DNA from: an uncultured Prevotella sp.
Lineage (GTDB): Bacteria > Bacteroidota > Bacteroidia > Bacteroidales > Bacteroidaceae
Assembly: GCA_905234265.1 (NCBI GenBank)
Contig: CAJOHJ010000018.1
Span: 1-39,263, forward strand
Reading direction: 5' to 3'
Length of the DNA: 39,263 bases
The translations under genes and the position numbers were made by a program. The notes beneath the pieces were generated by a model that did no database searches, was not told the DNA's origin, and worked only from the letters and a program-made list of their open reading frames with translations. This document shows, one piece after another, positions 18,267-25,781 of the stretch. The first letter of the stretch is position 1, and each line of letters opens with the position of its first letter.

Positions 18267-19412
18267 TTGGAAGGCGACTTCATAAAAATCAACAAGTGGT
18301 TGCTGCCCGCCAGCTGGCTCTACGGCCTTGGCGTAAAGCTGCGCAACACGCTCTTCGACATTGGCGTGCTGAAGTCGCGTGCCTTCAAGGTCCCCATTAT
18401 TTCCGTTGGCAACATCACCGTTGGCGGCACCGGCAAGACCCCACATGTGGAATATCTTGTCCGCCTGCTTAAGGACCAGTTCAACGTTGCCGTACTCAGC
18501 CGTGGCTACAAGCGCAAGAGCAAGGGCTTTATCGTTGCCGCCGGTGACACGCCTATGACAGAAATCGGCGATGAGCCTTTCCAGATGAAGCAGAAATTCA
18601 AGGACGTCACCATTGCCGTCGACAAGAACCGCTGCCATGCCATCGACGAGCTAACAAGTTCCGACGACACCATCGACGTCATACTGCTCGACGATGCTTT
18701 CCAGCACCGCTATGTGAAGCCCGGCATCAACATCCTGCTCGTCGACTATCACCGGCTGCTCATCTACGACTGCCTGCTGCCTGCCGGCCGTCTGCGTGAG
18801 CCTATAAAGGGAAAGAACAGGGCCGACATCGTCATCGTCACCAAGTGTCCGCAGGAGCTGAAGCCCATGGAATACAGGGTCATCAAGAAAGCCATGAACC
18901 TGTTTCCCTATCAGACGCTTTATTTCACTACCCTCACCTATGGCAGCCTGAAGCCCATCTTCAGCACCGACAAGCCCGACATACCCCTGTCAGGACTTGC
19001 CGGCAAGCACGTGCTGCTGCTCACCGGCATCGGCTCTCCGGAACAGATGATTCACGACATAACACCATTGTCGAAGGCAGTTACGCCGGTTACCTTCAGC
19101 GACCACCACCACTTCAAGCCCAAGGACATCAGCCTTATAAACGACACTTTTGCTGCCATCAGCGGCGACAAGATCATCGTCACCACCGAAAAGGACGCCA
19201 CCAGGCTTCAGACCGTCGAGGGACTGAGCGACGACGTCCGCAGCAACATCTATGCACTGCCCCTATTCATCAGCTTCATGCAGGATGAAGGCGAACTCTT
19301 TAATAATCAGATAGTGGGCTATGTCCGCAAGAATTCCAAAAACAGCATCTTGGCAAAAAGGGAGCCGAGCGTTAAGCCCCAGAAGAAGGCCAACGTAATC
19401 AGGTTTAAGTAA
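18267..19412 (+). CDS. lpxK: Tetraacyldisaccharide 4'-kinase LpxK
   Basis: Phosphorylates the 4' position of the lipid A disaccharide on the inner face of the inner membrane. 381 residues with the P-loop in GNITVGGTGKTPH, the conserved SRGYKRKSKGF, LLDDAFQHRYVKP and DHHHFKPKD blocks. The start is a TTG codon: MEGDFIKINKWLLP matches the usual LpxK N-terminus and no ATG lies in the right place. The 4-base gap after sppA suggests translational coupling. The C-terminus has a basic tail (KREPSVKPQKKAN). Confidence 0.93.
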   Translation: MEGDFIKINKWLLPASWLYGLGVKLRNTLFDIGVLKSRAFKVPIISVGNITVGGTGKTPHVEYLVRLLKDQFNVAVLSRGYKRKSKGFIVAAGDTPMTEIGDEPFQMKQKFKDVTIAVDKNRCHAIDELTSSDDTIDVILLDDAFQHRYVKPGINILLVDYHRLLIYDCLLPAGRLREPIKGKNRADIVIVTKCPQELKPMEYRVIKKAMNLFPYQTLYFTTLTYGSLKPIFSTDKPDIPLSGLAGKHVLLLTGIGSPEQMIHDITPLSKAVTPVTFSDHHHFKPKDISLINDTFAAISGDKIIVTTEKDATRLQTVEGLSDDVRSNIYALPLFISFMQDEGELFNNQIVGYVRKNSKNSILAKREPSVKPQKKANVIRFK

Positions 19413-19428
19413 AAACGTTTTCTGCAAG

Positions 19429-20304
19429 ATGCTGCTGTCTGTCATTGTTCCTGTTTTTCGCGTCGAGGACACTCTTGACAAGTGCGTCTCCAGCCTGCTG
19501 CGGCAGGGCGTCGACGACATGGAAATCATCCTCGTCGACGACGGCTCGCCCGACAGATGCCCAGCCATGGCCGACCAGTGGGCAGTCCGCGACCCACGCG
19601 TAAAAGTTATCCACAAGACCAACGGCGGCCTTAGCGAGGCACGCAATGCAGGACTCGACACCGCCACTGGCAGCCTTATCACCTTCGCCGACTCCGACGA
19701 CTTCCTTGACGACGGACTCTACGCACAGCTGCTGGCCGGCATCGGCAGCTGCGACATTCTGGAATTCTCCATTGCCGGACGCCTGCAGCTCAGCGACGAA
19801 GAATTCACTGACATGTCTGACTACTGGCTCCGCTGCCAGGCCTACTGCCACACCTATGTCTGGAACAAAATCTTCCGACGCCAGCTGTTCGACGGCGTGC
19901 GATTTCCCAAGGGCAGAGTCTTTGAAGACGTCTACATCATGCCCCAGCTGCTCAGGAAGGCGCAAAAAATCCGCACCACATCGCGCGGCTACTACCACTA
20001 CTGCTACAATCCCAACGGCATCACTGCCACGGCCGACGGCCGCGCACTTGCGCAGCTGCTTGATGCACATCTCGGCAGCGGCATGCCAGTGGACGACATC
20101 TACTATCTTTATCTTGCCAATATTCAGACAGACGTCTGGGAGCGCACGCAAGAGCCGCTCCGCCTGCCGTCGAGGACTTTGGACACAAGCCGCTTCCGCG
20201 GAAAGGACAAGATAAAGGCAATAATTCTAAACACGCTAAGCATTCAACGACTATGCAAGATTACAAGACTAATACACATACTGCGGAAGCCCAGCCGCTC
20301 GTGA
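19429..20304 (+). CDS. Family 2 glycosyltransferase
   Basis: GT-A fold sugar transferase, 291 residues, probably acting on a lipid-linked glycan or LPS at the inner membrane surface. N-terminal LLSVIVPVFRVEDTLDKCV, then the nucleotide-binding VDDGSPD, GGLSEARNAGLD, the DxD-like ADSDDF, and a C-terminal VFEDVYIMPQLL acceptor motif. No membrane helix. It follows lpxK by 16 bases, and the next glycosyltransferase begins inside its 3' end (52-base overlap). Sugar and acceptor cannot be named. Confidence 0.9.
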   Translation: MLLSVIVPVFRVEDTLDKCVSSLLRQGVDDMEIILVDDGSPDRCPAMADQWAVRDPRVKVIHKTNGGLSEARNAGLDTATGSLITFADSDDFLDDGLYAQLLAGIGSCDILEFSIAGRLQLSDEEFTDMSDYWLRCQAYCHTYVWNKIFRRQLFDGVRFPKGRVFEDVYIMPQLLRKAQKIRTTSRGYYHYCYNPNGITATADGRALAQLLDAHLGSGMPVDDIYYLYLANIQTDVWERTQEPLRLPSRTLDTSRFRGKDKIKAIILNTLSIQRLCKITRLIHILRKPSRS

Positions 20305-21254
20305 CGTTCATAGTCACCTGCTACAATCTGCCCACGCAGATGCTGTGCGAATGCATCAACAGCCTGCTGGCCCTTTCGCTGAGTCCTCAGGAACGCGAGA
20401 TAATAATCGTCGACGACGGGTCTGACGTCAGTCCCATGAACAGCCTCATGCAGTTCGGCGACGACATCATGTACATACGCCAGAAGAACGGCGGCGTGAG
20501 CGTGGCCCGCAATACAGCCCTCAGCATAGCCCACGGGAAATACATCCAGATAGTCGACGGCGACGACACACTGATACAGGTCCCCTACGAACACTGCCTC
20601 GACATCATCCGCTATCAGCAGGACACCGACCTGCTGATGTTCGACTTCAGCAAGTCTGGCAACGAGCCTTACAAAGCGTTCAGCGACACTGCGCCCACTA
20701 CCGGTGCCGACTACATGCGCCTGTACAACATCCACGGTGCTGCCTGGAGCTGCCTGTTCCGCAGCAGCGTCCGCGGCAACCTGCAGTTCACGCCCGGCAT
20801 CAGGTATGGCGAGGACGAGGAGTTCATGGCCCAGCTGCTGATACGCTCCGAAGTGGTCTGCGCCACCGATGCCAAGGCTTATTACTACCGTGACCGCAGC
20901 ACGTCGGCCGTCCGCCAGCAGGACAGCGACAGCAAGCGACAGCGGCTCGACGACACCATGGAAGTCCTGCTGCATCTGAACAGCCTTGCCGACCGTCTAC
21001 CGCCTGCCGAACGCACGGCCATGCAGCGGCGCGTGGCACAGCTCACAATGGACTACATCTACAACACCATCGTACTCACCCGTTCGCGGCAGGCACTCGA
21101 CGAGCGCATTGCCACACTGCATCAGAAAGGCCTCTTCCCACTGCCCGACCGCAAATATACCGCTAAATACCAGTGGTTCCGCCGCATGACAAACTCCAGC
21201 ATAGGGCTGTCCATGCTGCTACATACCCTACCCTACCTAAAGCGCGAACGATGA
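20253..21254 (+). CDS. Family 2 glycosyltransferase
   Basis: 333-residue GT-A enzyme: LVTFIVTCYNLPTQML, IIIVDDGSD, NGGVSVARNTAL, the DxD-type VDGDDT and RYGEDEEFMAQLL. No membrane segment. It overlaps the preceding glycosyltransferase by 52 bases and shares an ATGA start/stop overlap with the next gene, so the three are translated as a block. Likely builds the same surface glycan; the sugar is unknown. Confidence 0.9.
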   Translation: MQDYKTNTHTAEAQPLVTFIVTCYNLPTQMLCECINSLLALSLSPQEREIIIVDDGSDVSPMNSLMQFGDDIMYIRQKNGGVSVARNTALSIAHGKYIQIVDGDDTLIQVPYEHCLDIIRYQQDTDLLMFDFSKSGNEPYKAFSDTAPTTGADYMRLYNIHGAAWSCLFRSSVRGNLQFTPGIRYGEDEEFMAQLLIRSEVVCATDAKAYYYRDRSTSAVRQQDSDSKRQRLDDTMEVLLHLNSLADRLPPAERTAMQRRVAQLTMDYIYNTIVLTRSRQALDERIATLHQKGLFPLPDRKYTAKYQWFRRMTNSSIGLSMLLHTLPYLKRER

Positions 21255-22354
21255 GAATACTGCTCGTAGGCGAATACAGCAACGTACACGCCACTCTTGC
21301 CAAGGGGCTGCGCACCATGGGGCATGAGGTTGTGGTGATTTCCAATGGCGACTTTTGGAAAAACTATCCACGCGACATCAACGTCAGCCGGCCTGACGGC
21401 ATGCTGGGAGGCGTGCGGCTGATGGCACGCCTGTGGAGCCTGCTGCCCAGGATGCGCGGCTACGACGTGGTGCAGCTCATCAACCCGATGTTCTTCGAAC
21501 TGAAGGCCGAGCGACTGCTATTCTTCTACCGCTACCTGCGCCGCCACAACAGGCACGTAGTGCTGTGTGCCTTCGGCATGGACTACTACTGGGCGCATGA
21601 ATGCATCACGCGCAAGCCACTCAGATACAGCGACTTTAACTTTGGCGACCAGCTGCGCACGGACCCGTCGGCCGTCTACGAACAGCACGACTGGACAGGC
21701 ACTGCCAAGGAGCGGCTGAACAAGCTGATAGCCGCCGACTGCGACGCCATCGTCACCGGCCTCTATGAGTATGATGTCTGCTACAGGCCGCACTTTCCGG
21801 AAAAGACTCACTTCATTCCATTCCCCATAGTGCCTGCCACACTGGCCCCGCGGCATGAAAGCAGCAGCGACTTACAGCCCATGCGCATCTTCATCGGCAT
21901 CAGCCGCGGGCGCAGTGCCTACAAGGGTACCGACATCATGCTGCGTGCCGCCGAAGCAGTGGCAGCGAAGCACCCCGGGCGCATGGAACTTGTAAAGGCT
22001 GAGGGAGTGCCTTTCGACACCTATCAGCAGCTGCTCGACGGCAGCGACGTGCTGCTCGACCAGCTGTATGCCTACACGCCGGCCATGAATGCCCTGCTGG
22101 CAATGTCGAAAGGCATTGTCGTCGTTGGCGGCGGCGAGCCGGAGAACTACGAAATACTGAACGAGACTGAGCTGCGCCCCATCGTCAACGTGCAGCCAAC
22201 CTACGAGAGTGTCTTCGAGGAGCTTGAGCAGATAGTGCTGCACCCAGAACGCCTGCAAACAATGAAAGAGCAAAGCATTGAATACATCCGCCGCCATCAC
22301 GACTACATCCATGTGGCCAGCCAGTATGCCAGCCTATACTCTTCACTCGGCTGA
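21251..22354 (+). CDS. GT-B (family 4-like) glycosyltransferase
   Basis: 367 residues from the ATG at 21251, which overlaps the previous stop as ATGA; an earlier in-frame ATG at 21173 lies inside the neighbour and is rejected. Two Rossmann-like halves: MRILLVGEYSNVHATLAKGL at the N-terminus, and the donor-binding half with IGISRGRSAYKGTDIMLRAA and GGGEPENYEIL. Last gene of the sppA-lpxK operon, ending before a 21-bp repeat array and a terminator. Substrate unknown; LPS core, O-glycan or capsule synthesis is likely from context. Confidence 0.82.
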   Translation: MRILLVGEYSNVHATLAKGLRTMGHEVVVISNGDFWKNYPRDINVSRPDGMLGGVRLMARLWSLLPRMRGYDVVQLINPMFFELKAERLLFFYRYLRRHNRHVVLCAFGMDYYWAHECITRKPLRYSDFNFGDQLRTDPSAVYEQHDWTGTAKERLNKLIAADCDAIVTGLYEYDVCYRPHFPEKTHFIPFPIVPATLAPRHESSSDLQPMRIFIGISRGRSAYKGTDIMLRAAEAVAAKHPGRMELVKAEGVPFDTYQQLLDGSDVLLDQLYAYTPAMNALLAMSKGIVVVGGGEPENYEILNETELRPIVNVQPTYESVFEELEQIVLHPERLQTMKEQSIEYIRRHHDYIHVASQYASLYSSLG

Positions 22355-22398
22355 CTGATGCAACGATGACGCAACATGCTGAGATAAAAAATTATCTT

Positions 22399-22495
22399 CG
22401 TAAGATATTTTCGTAACATGCAGAGATATTTTCGTAACATGCAGAGATAATTTCGTAACATGCAGAGATAATTTCGTAACTCGCAGAGATAATTT
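22399..22495 (+). repeat. 21-bp tandem repeat family, locus 2
   Basis: Four full units, 22412-22432, 22433-22453, 22454-22474 and 22475-22495, with consensus CGTAACATGCAGAGATAATT and a partial unit before them. No spacers, so not a CRISPR. Lies between the glycosyltransferase stop and the terminator shared with rpsP. Confidence 0.92.
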
Positions 22496-22521
22496 TTTCT
22501 CCCTGCTGCTGGAAACAAACA

Positions 22522-22555
22522 ACGGACTTCGCGAAACAATATTCGCAAAGTCCGT
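22522..22555. terminator. Bidirectional terminator between the glycosyltransferase and rpsP
   Basis: Arms 22522-22535 and 22542-22555 pair over 14 bp with one G-U type mismatch and a 6-base loop, followed by TTTT on the plus strand. It separates two convergent genes. A second short palindrome, TCCACCC-T-GGGTGGA, lies at about 22567-22581. Confidence 0.8.
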
Positions 22556-22589
22556 TTTAGTTGTAATCCACCCTGGGTGGACGATTTCT

Positions 22590-23156
22590 TTATTCTGCGG
22601 CAGGAGCCTCAGCAGCAGGAGCCTCTTCAGCAGCGGTCTCGGCAGCAGCAGCCTCTGCGGCAGCGGCAGCCTCAGCCTCAGCCTTGGCAGCAGCCTCAGC
22701 AGCCTTCTTCTCAGCCACCTTCTTGGCCTGCTCCTCATTCTGAGCCTTCTCGGCCTTCAGCTGGGCAGCGGCAGCGTCCTTCTTAGCCTTTGCCTCTGCG
22801 TCAGCAATCTTTGCAAGACCATTCTGCTTGTCAGCCTTCCATGCGTCAAACTTCTTCTGAGCAGCAGCCTCGTCGAAAGCGCCCTTCCTGACACCACCAC
22901 GGAGGTGCTTCATGAGATAGACACCCTCACGGCTGAGAATGTTGCGCACTGTGTCTGTAGGCTGTGCACCTGTCTCGACCCAATAAAGTGCACGCTCGAA
23001 ATTCAAATCTACTGTGGCAGGATTGGTGTTTGGGTTGTAAGTACCAATCTTCTCAGTAAATCTACCATCACGTGGTGCACGTGCGTCGGCGATAACGATG
23101 CTGTAGTAGGCATAGCTCTTGCGGCCGCCGCGCTGTAACCTGATTTTTGTTGCCAT
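22590..23156 (-). CDS. rpsP: 30S ribosomal protein S16 with long C-terminal extension
   Basis: Small-subunit assembly protein. The first 90 or so residues are S16: [63 protein letters not shown]. The protein then continues to 188 residues through Lys- and Ala/Glu-rich sequence ([20 protein letters not shown]) likely to form a long helix. Standard S16 is about 80-90 residues; long tails are usual in Bacteroidetes. The gene stands alone, with its own promoter and a shared terminator. Confidence 0.95.
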   Translation of the reverse strand: MATKIRLQRGGRKSYAYYSIVIADARAPRDGRFTEKIGTYNPNTNPATVDLNFERALYWVETGAQPTDTVRNILSREGVYLMKHLRGGVRKGAFDEAAAQKKFDAWKADKQNGLAKIADAEAKAKKDAAAAQLKAEKAQNEEQAKKVAEKKAAEAAAKAEAEAAAAAEAAAAETAAEEAPAAEAPAAE

Positions 23157-23221
23157 TGTGTTTAATTGATTTTTGTGTGTTAAAAATTGAATTTCATGCC
23201 ATTATCTCGTAATAGCGGCTG

Positions 23222-23229
23222 CAAAGGTA
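23222..23229 (-). promoter_or_regulatory. rpsP promoter -7 element
   Basis: TACCTTTG on the minus strand, 66 bases before the rpsP start codon. The -33 box is weak. Confidence 0.6.
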
Positions 23230-23362
23230 CGAAGTTTTGGGAAAAACAGGAGTGGCAACCGAAGATTAATTCGCCGATTTAACGATAATTAACTGTTGGA
23301 AAATGCATGATATATATCTTTTTTCCGCTAATTTTGGCTTCGCCGAACTTACTTGGCACTCG

Positions 23363-23400
23363 GAAATGAAAAAGAAAAGTTTGCTTTTCTTTTTCATTTC
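23363..23400. promoter_or_regulatory. Perfect 17-bp inverted repeat beside a glycosyltransferase promoter
   Basis: GAAATGAAAAAGAAAAG (23363-23379) faces its exact complement at 23384-23400 around a TTTG loop. It covers the -33 zone of the promoter whose TAATTTTG box is at 23414-23421 and lies between divergent rpsP and glycosyltransferase. It could be an operator or a terminator-like hairpin. Confidence 0.65.
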
Positions 23401-23413
23401 ACTCGTTTTTGTG

Positions 23414-23421
23414 TAATTTTG
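23414..23421 (+). promoter_or_regulatory. Promoter -7 element of the glycosyltransferase at 23429
   Basis: TAATTTTG ends seven bases before the ATG at 23429. A start at the usual distance leaves almost no leader. The -33 zone (TTTT/TTTC) lies in the right arm of the 17-bp inverted repeat. Confidence 0.6.
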
Positions 23422-23428
23422 CATTTAG

Positions 23429-24322
23429 ATGAGAGATATTTCCATTCTTATTCCGTCGTACAACTATGTTTGCACAAGTCTGGTCAGCGAACTGCGCAGA
23501 CAGGCCAGCCAACTTGCCATCGGCTACGAGATTATTGTAGCCGACGACGGTTCCTCGGACACTGCATGCACTGAGGCTAACAGCAAGATTGGCACATGGC
23601 CGCAATGCCGGTTCATCAGAATGGAAAAGAACATCGGGCGTGCAGCAATACGTAACATGCTGGCAAGGGAAGCGTCGCTCGAGTGGCTGCTGTTCCTCGA
23701 CTGCGACATGGAGACTGGCAGCAGCAACTTTCTGCACACTTATGCCACCTACGACACCGACAAGGACGTTCTGGACGGAGGCATCGGCATCGGCGGAAGG
23801 CAGGACATGCTGCATGGCAACATCAGGTTCCTCTACGAGAAGAAGGCATCGGCAAGGCACAGCGCGGAAATGCGCAGCCTGGCACCCTACAAGAGCTTCC
23901 GGACGACGAACTTCATGGTGCGCCGCAGCGTAATGCTGGCCAACCCCTTCGACGAGCGCTTCCTGCATTACGGCTACGAAGACGTGCTCTTTGGCAAGCA
24001 CTTGCAGCAGAACGGCATTCAGATTTGCCACATTGACAATCCTACCGTGCTGACAGACTATGAAAGCAACGAGGTCTTCATAGCCAAGACAGAGGAGGCC
24101 ATGCGTACTCTCTACACTTTCCGCGACGACCTGCAAGGCTATTCACGCCTGCTCGACCGTGCGCTCAGGCTGCCGCAGTGGCCCTTCGTCGTCTGGCACT
24201 GCCTCTTCGGACGCTGGGAGCGCAAGAACCTTACCGGCAGCTGGCCGCTGCTGGCACTGTTCGACATCTACAAAATCGGGTATTTCGTAACTCTGTTCAG
24301 GAAACAGCCATTGAGGCAATAA
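23429..24322 (+). CDS. Family 2 glycosyltransferase, single gene
   Basis: 297-residue GT-A enzyme: MRDISILIPSYNYVCTSLV, then EIIVADDGSSD, NIGRAAIRNMLA, FLDCDMETGSS (DxD) and GYEDVLFGKHLQQNGI, the latter typical of galactosyl/polypeptide-type GT2 enzymes with a GxEDxDF-like acceptor motif. No membrane helix in the first 250 residues. The ATG is 7 bases after the promoter box, so the mRNA may be leaderless. Its 3' end overlaps the convergent PAP2 gene by 26 bases. Substrate unknown. Confidence 0.9.
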   Translation: MRDISILIPSYNYVCTSLVSELRRQASQLAIGYEIIVADDGSSDTACTEANSKIGTWPQCRFIRMEKNIGRAAIRNMLAREASLEWLLFLDCDMETGSSNFLHTYATYDTDKDVLDGGIGIGGRQDMLHGNIRFLYEKKASARHSAEMRSLAPYKSFRTTNFMVRRSVMLANPFDERFLHYGYEDVLFGKHLQQNGIQICHIDNPTVLTDYESNEVFIAKTEEAMRTLYTFRDDLQGYSRLLDRALRLPQWPFVVWHCLFGRWERKNLTGSWPLLALFDIYKIGYFVTLFRKQPLRQ

Positions 24323-24956
24323 CACCACGCACAACGGCATAGCAGACCAGAAGGCACAGCACCGCAACAGGCACCTTGCACAGGCGGCTGCTGTAGTAGG
24401 CCGGCTTTCTGAGACGGCAGTAGCAGCGGTAGACGCCATAGCCTACCAGTCCACCCCACAGCAGTCCGACGGTAATGTCGCCAGGATAGTGGACGCCAAG
24501 ATACATCCGCGTCCAGCAGTTCACCAGCGACCACATGACGAGGCTGACCGTCAGCAGGCGGTTGCGCATGAGCAGCGAAAAGAAGACGGCTATGGAGAAC
24601 GTGTTGGAGGCATGGGCTGAGAAGAAGCCGTAGCTGCCGCCGCGATAGCCGTCGACGACATCGACAAGACTGCCTATCTCCGGGTCGTGAGTGGGACGCC
24701 AGCGGGCAACGGTGGGTTTCACCAGCATGTCGTCGACAGAGCCGGCCAGCAGCACGCAGACACCGGCAGCAGCCAGTATCAGCACGACGTCCTGCCAGCG
24801 GCGGTTGCTCCTGACAACAACATAGAACAGTGCCAGATACAACGGAATCCATGTCTTGGCATTCGTCAGCGTCAGCACCATGTAGTCAAGGAACAGCGAG
24901 TCGCTGCCGTTGACGAGCAACAGCAACTGTTTGTCAAAGTGTATCAGTTCTTCCAT
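24297..24956 (-). CDS. PAP2-family membrane phosphatase
   Basis: Integral-membrane acid phosphatase, 219 residues, about five to six helices. The three PAP2 motifs are present: K80-PTVARWRP, SAHAS near 113-117 (for PSGH) and R150-MYLGVHYPGD with His 156 and Asp 160; the first residue of motif 3 is Thr rather than Ser. Likely substrates are undecaprenyl pyrophosphate, phosphatidylglycerol phosphate or lipid A phosphate. It begins 3 bases after batE and so is the last gene of the Bat operon, with its end overlapping the convergent glycosyltransferase. Confidence 0.88.
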   Translation of the reverse strand: MEELIHFDKQLLLLVNGSDSLFLDYMVLTLTNAKTWIPLYLALFYVVVRSNRRWQDVVLILAAAGVCVLLAGSVDDMLVKPTVARWRPTHDPEIGSLVDVVDGYRGGSYGFFSAHASNTFSIAVFFSLLMRNRLLTVSLVMWSLVNCWTRMYLGVHYPGDITVGLLWGGLVGYGVYRCYCRLRKPAYYSSRLCKVPVAVLCLLVCYAVVRGVIASMAVS

Positions 24957-24959
24957 TCT

Positions 24960-25742
24960 TCATATCACGCTTATCGCCGACTTCTCTATCCAGCCCTCGC
25001 GGCCGTCGGCAACGCTGACCTCGGCCCAGCCGCTCATGGAATTGTCGATGATGGTGACCTTTGTGCCTTCATGCAATATGAACAAGTCGGTGCCGCCCTT
25101 GGAAGGAGTACTCTTCACGGTAGCGGCCGACGACATGATGATGGCTCCGCTGCGACTGACGACGCGCTGCTTCTGCTGCCATGCAAACACGTTGGCGGCA
25201 ATGAACAGCACCATCAGCAGCAGGCTGCCGAAGAAGCCTACCTTGCGCAGCCAGATGCGCCCGGCAAAGAGATAGAGCAATGCCAGGGCTATGGCCACGA
25301 CAAGGGCAACGACGGCGGTCACAGCCCACCCGTCGGCACTCGCCTGACTGACGACCGAGCGATACCACGTGACGAAAAACATTTCCGACTCTGGGGTTAT
25401 GCGGTCGACGGTCTTCGAACGGGCCATCTGCAGATTGAAGCGTATGTCCTTGTCGCCGGGCGACAGCACAAGGGCGCGCTCATAGTTGAGAATGGCCTTG
25501 GGCATGTTCTCCATGCGGTAGTATGCATTGCCAAGATTGTAGTAAATGCTGGCACTGACACCCTGCTGCAACAGTTTCTCGTAGAGGCTGGCAGCCTGCT
25601 GGTAGTCTTCGCGCATGTAGGCACTGTCGGCCTCCTGCTTGCTCACGGCAGATGCCGCAAAAGGAATAAAGGCCAGCAGGCAGGAAAGCAATAGCGTTCT
25701 CGCCTGCCCTTTCACCTTATTATATATATATATCGCTTGCAT
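24960..25742 (-). CDS. batE: BatE-like TPR/SH3 protein
   Basis: 260 residues: a signal peptide (LLLSCLLAFIPFAASA), two TPR units (ASLYEKLLQQGVSASIYYNL and YRMENMPKAILNYERALVLS), two central membrane helices (AVVALVVAIALALLYLFAG and GSLLLMVLFIAANVFAW) and a C-terminal SH3-like domain (VTIIDNSMSGWAEVSVADGR). This matches BatE of the Bacteroides aerotolerance operon, placed last after batD. The start region has a TATATATATATA run coding for IYIYN; a GTG start at VKGQAR is also possible. Confidence 0.85.
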   Translation of the reverse strand: MQAIYIYNKVKGQARTLLLSCLLAFIPFAASAVSKQEADSAYMREDYQQAASLYEKLLQQGVSASIYYNLGNAYYRMENMPKAILNYERALVLSPGDKDIRFNLQMARSKTVDRITPESEMFFVTWYRSVVSQASADGWAVTAVVALVVAIALALLYLFAGRIWLRKVGFFGSLLLMVLFIAANVFAWQQKQRVVSRSGAIIMSSAATVKSTPSKGGTDLFILHEGTKVTIIDNSMSGWAEVSVADGREGWIEKSAISVI

Positions 25743-25781
25743 GTTGTTGTTTTGATTTTAACTTCTTAGCCCGTTAGCGTT

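Noticed and set aside
22412..22495. Regular repeats as a CRISPR array
   Set aside because: Units are directly adjacent with no spacers and no cas genes nearby.
24687..25694. A 335-codon plus-strand frame
   Set aside because: Antisense of PAP2 and batE; no recognisable fold.
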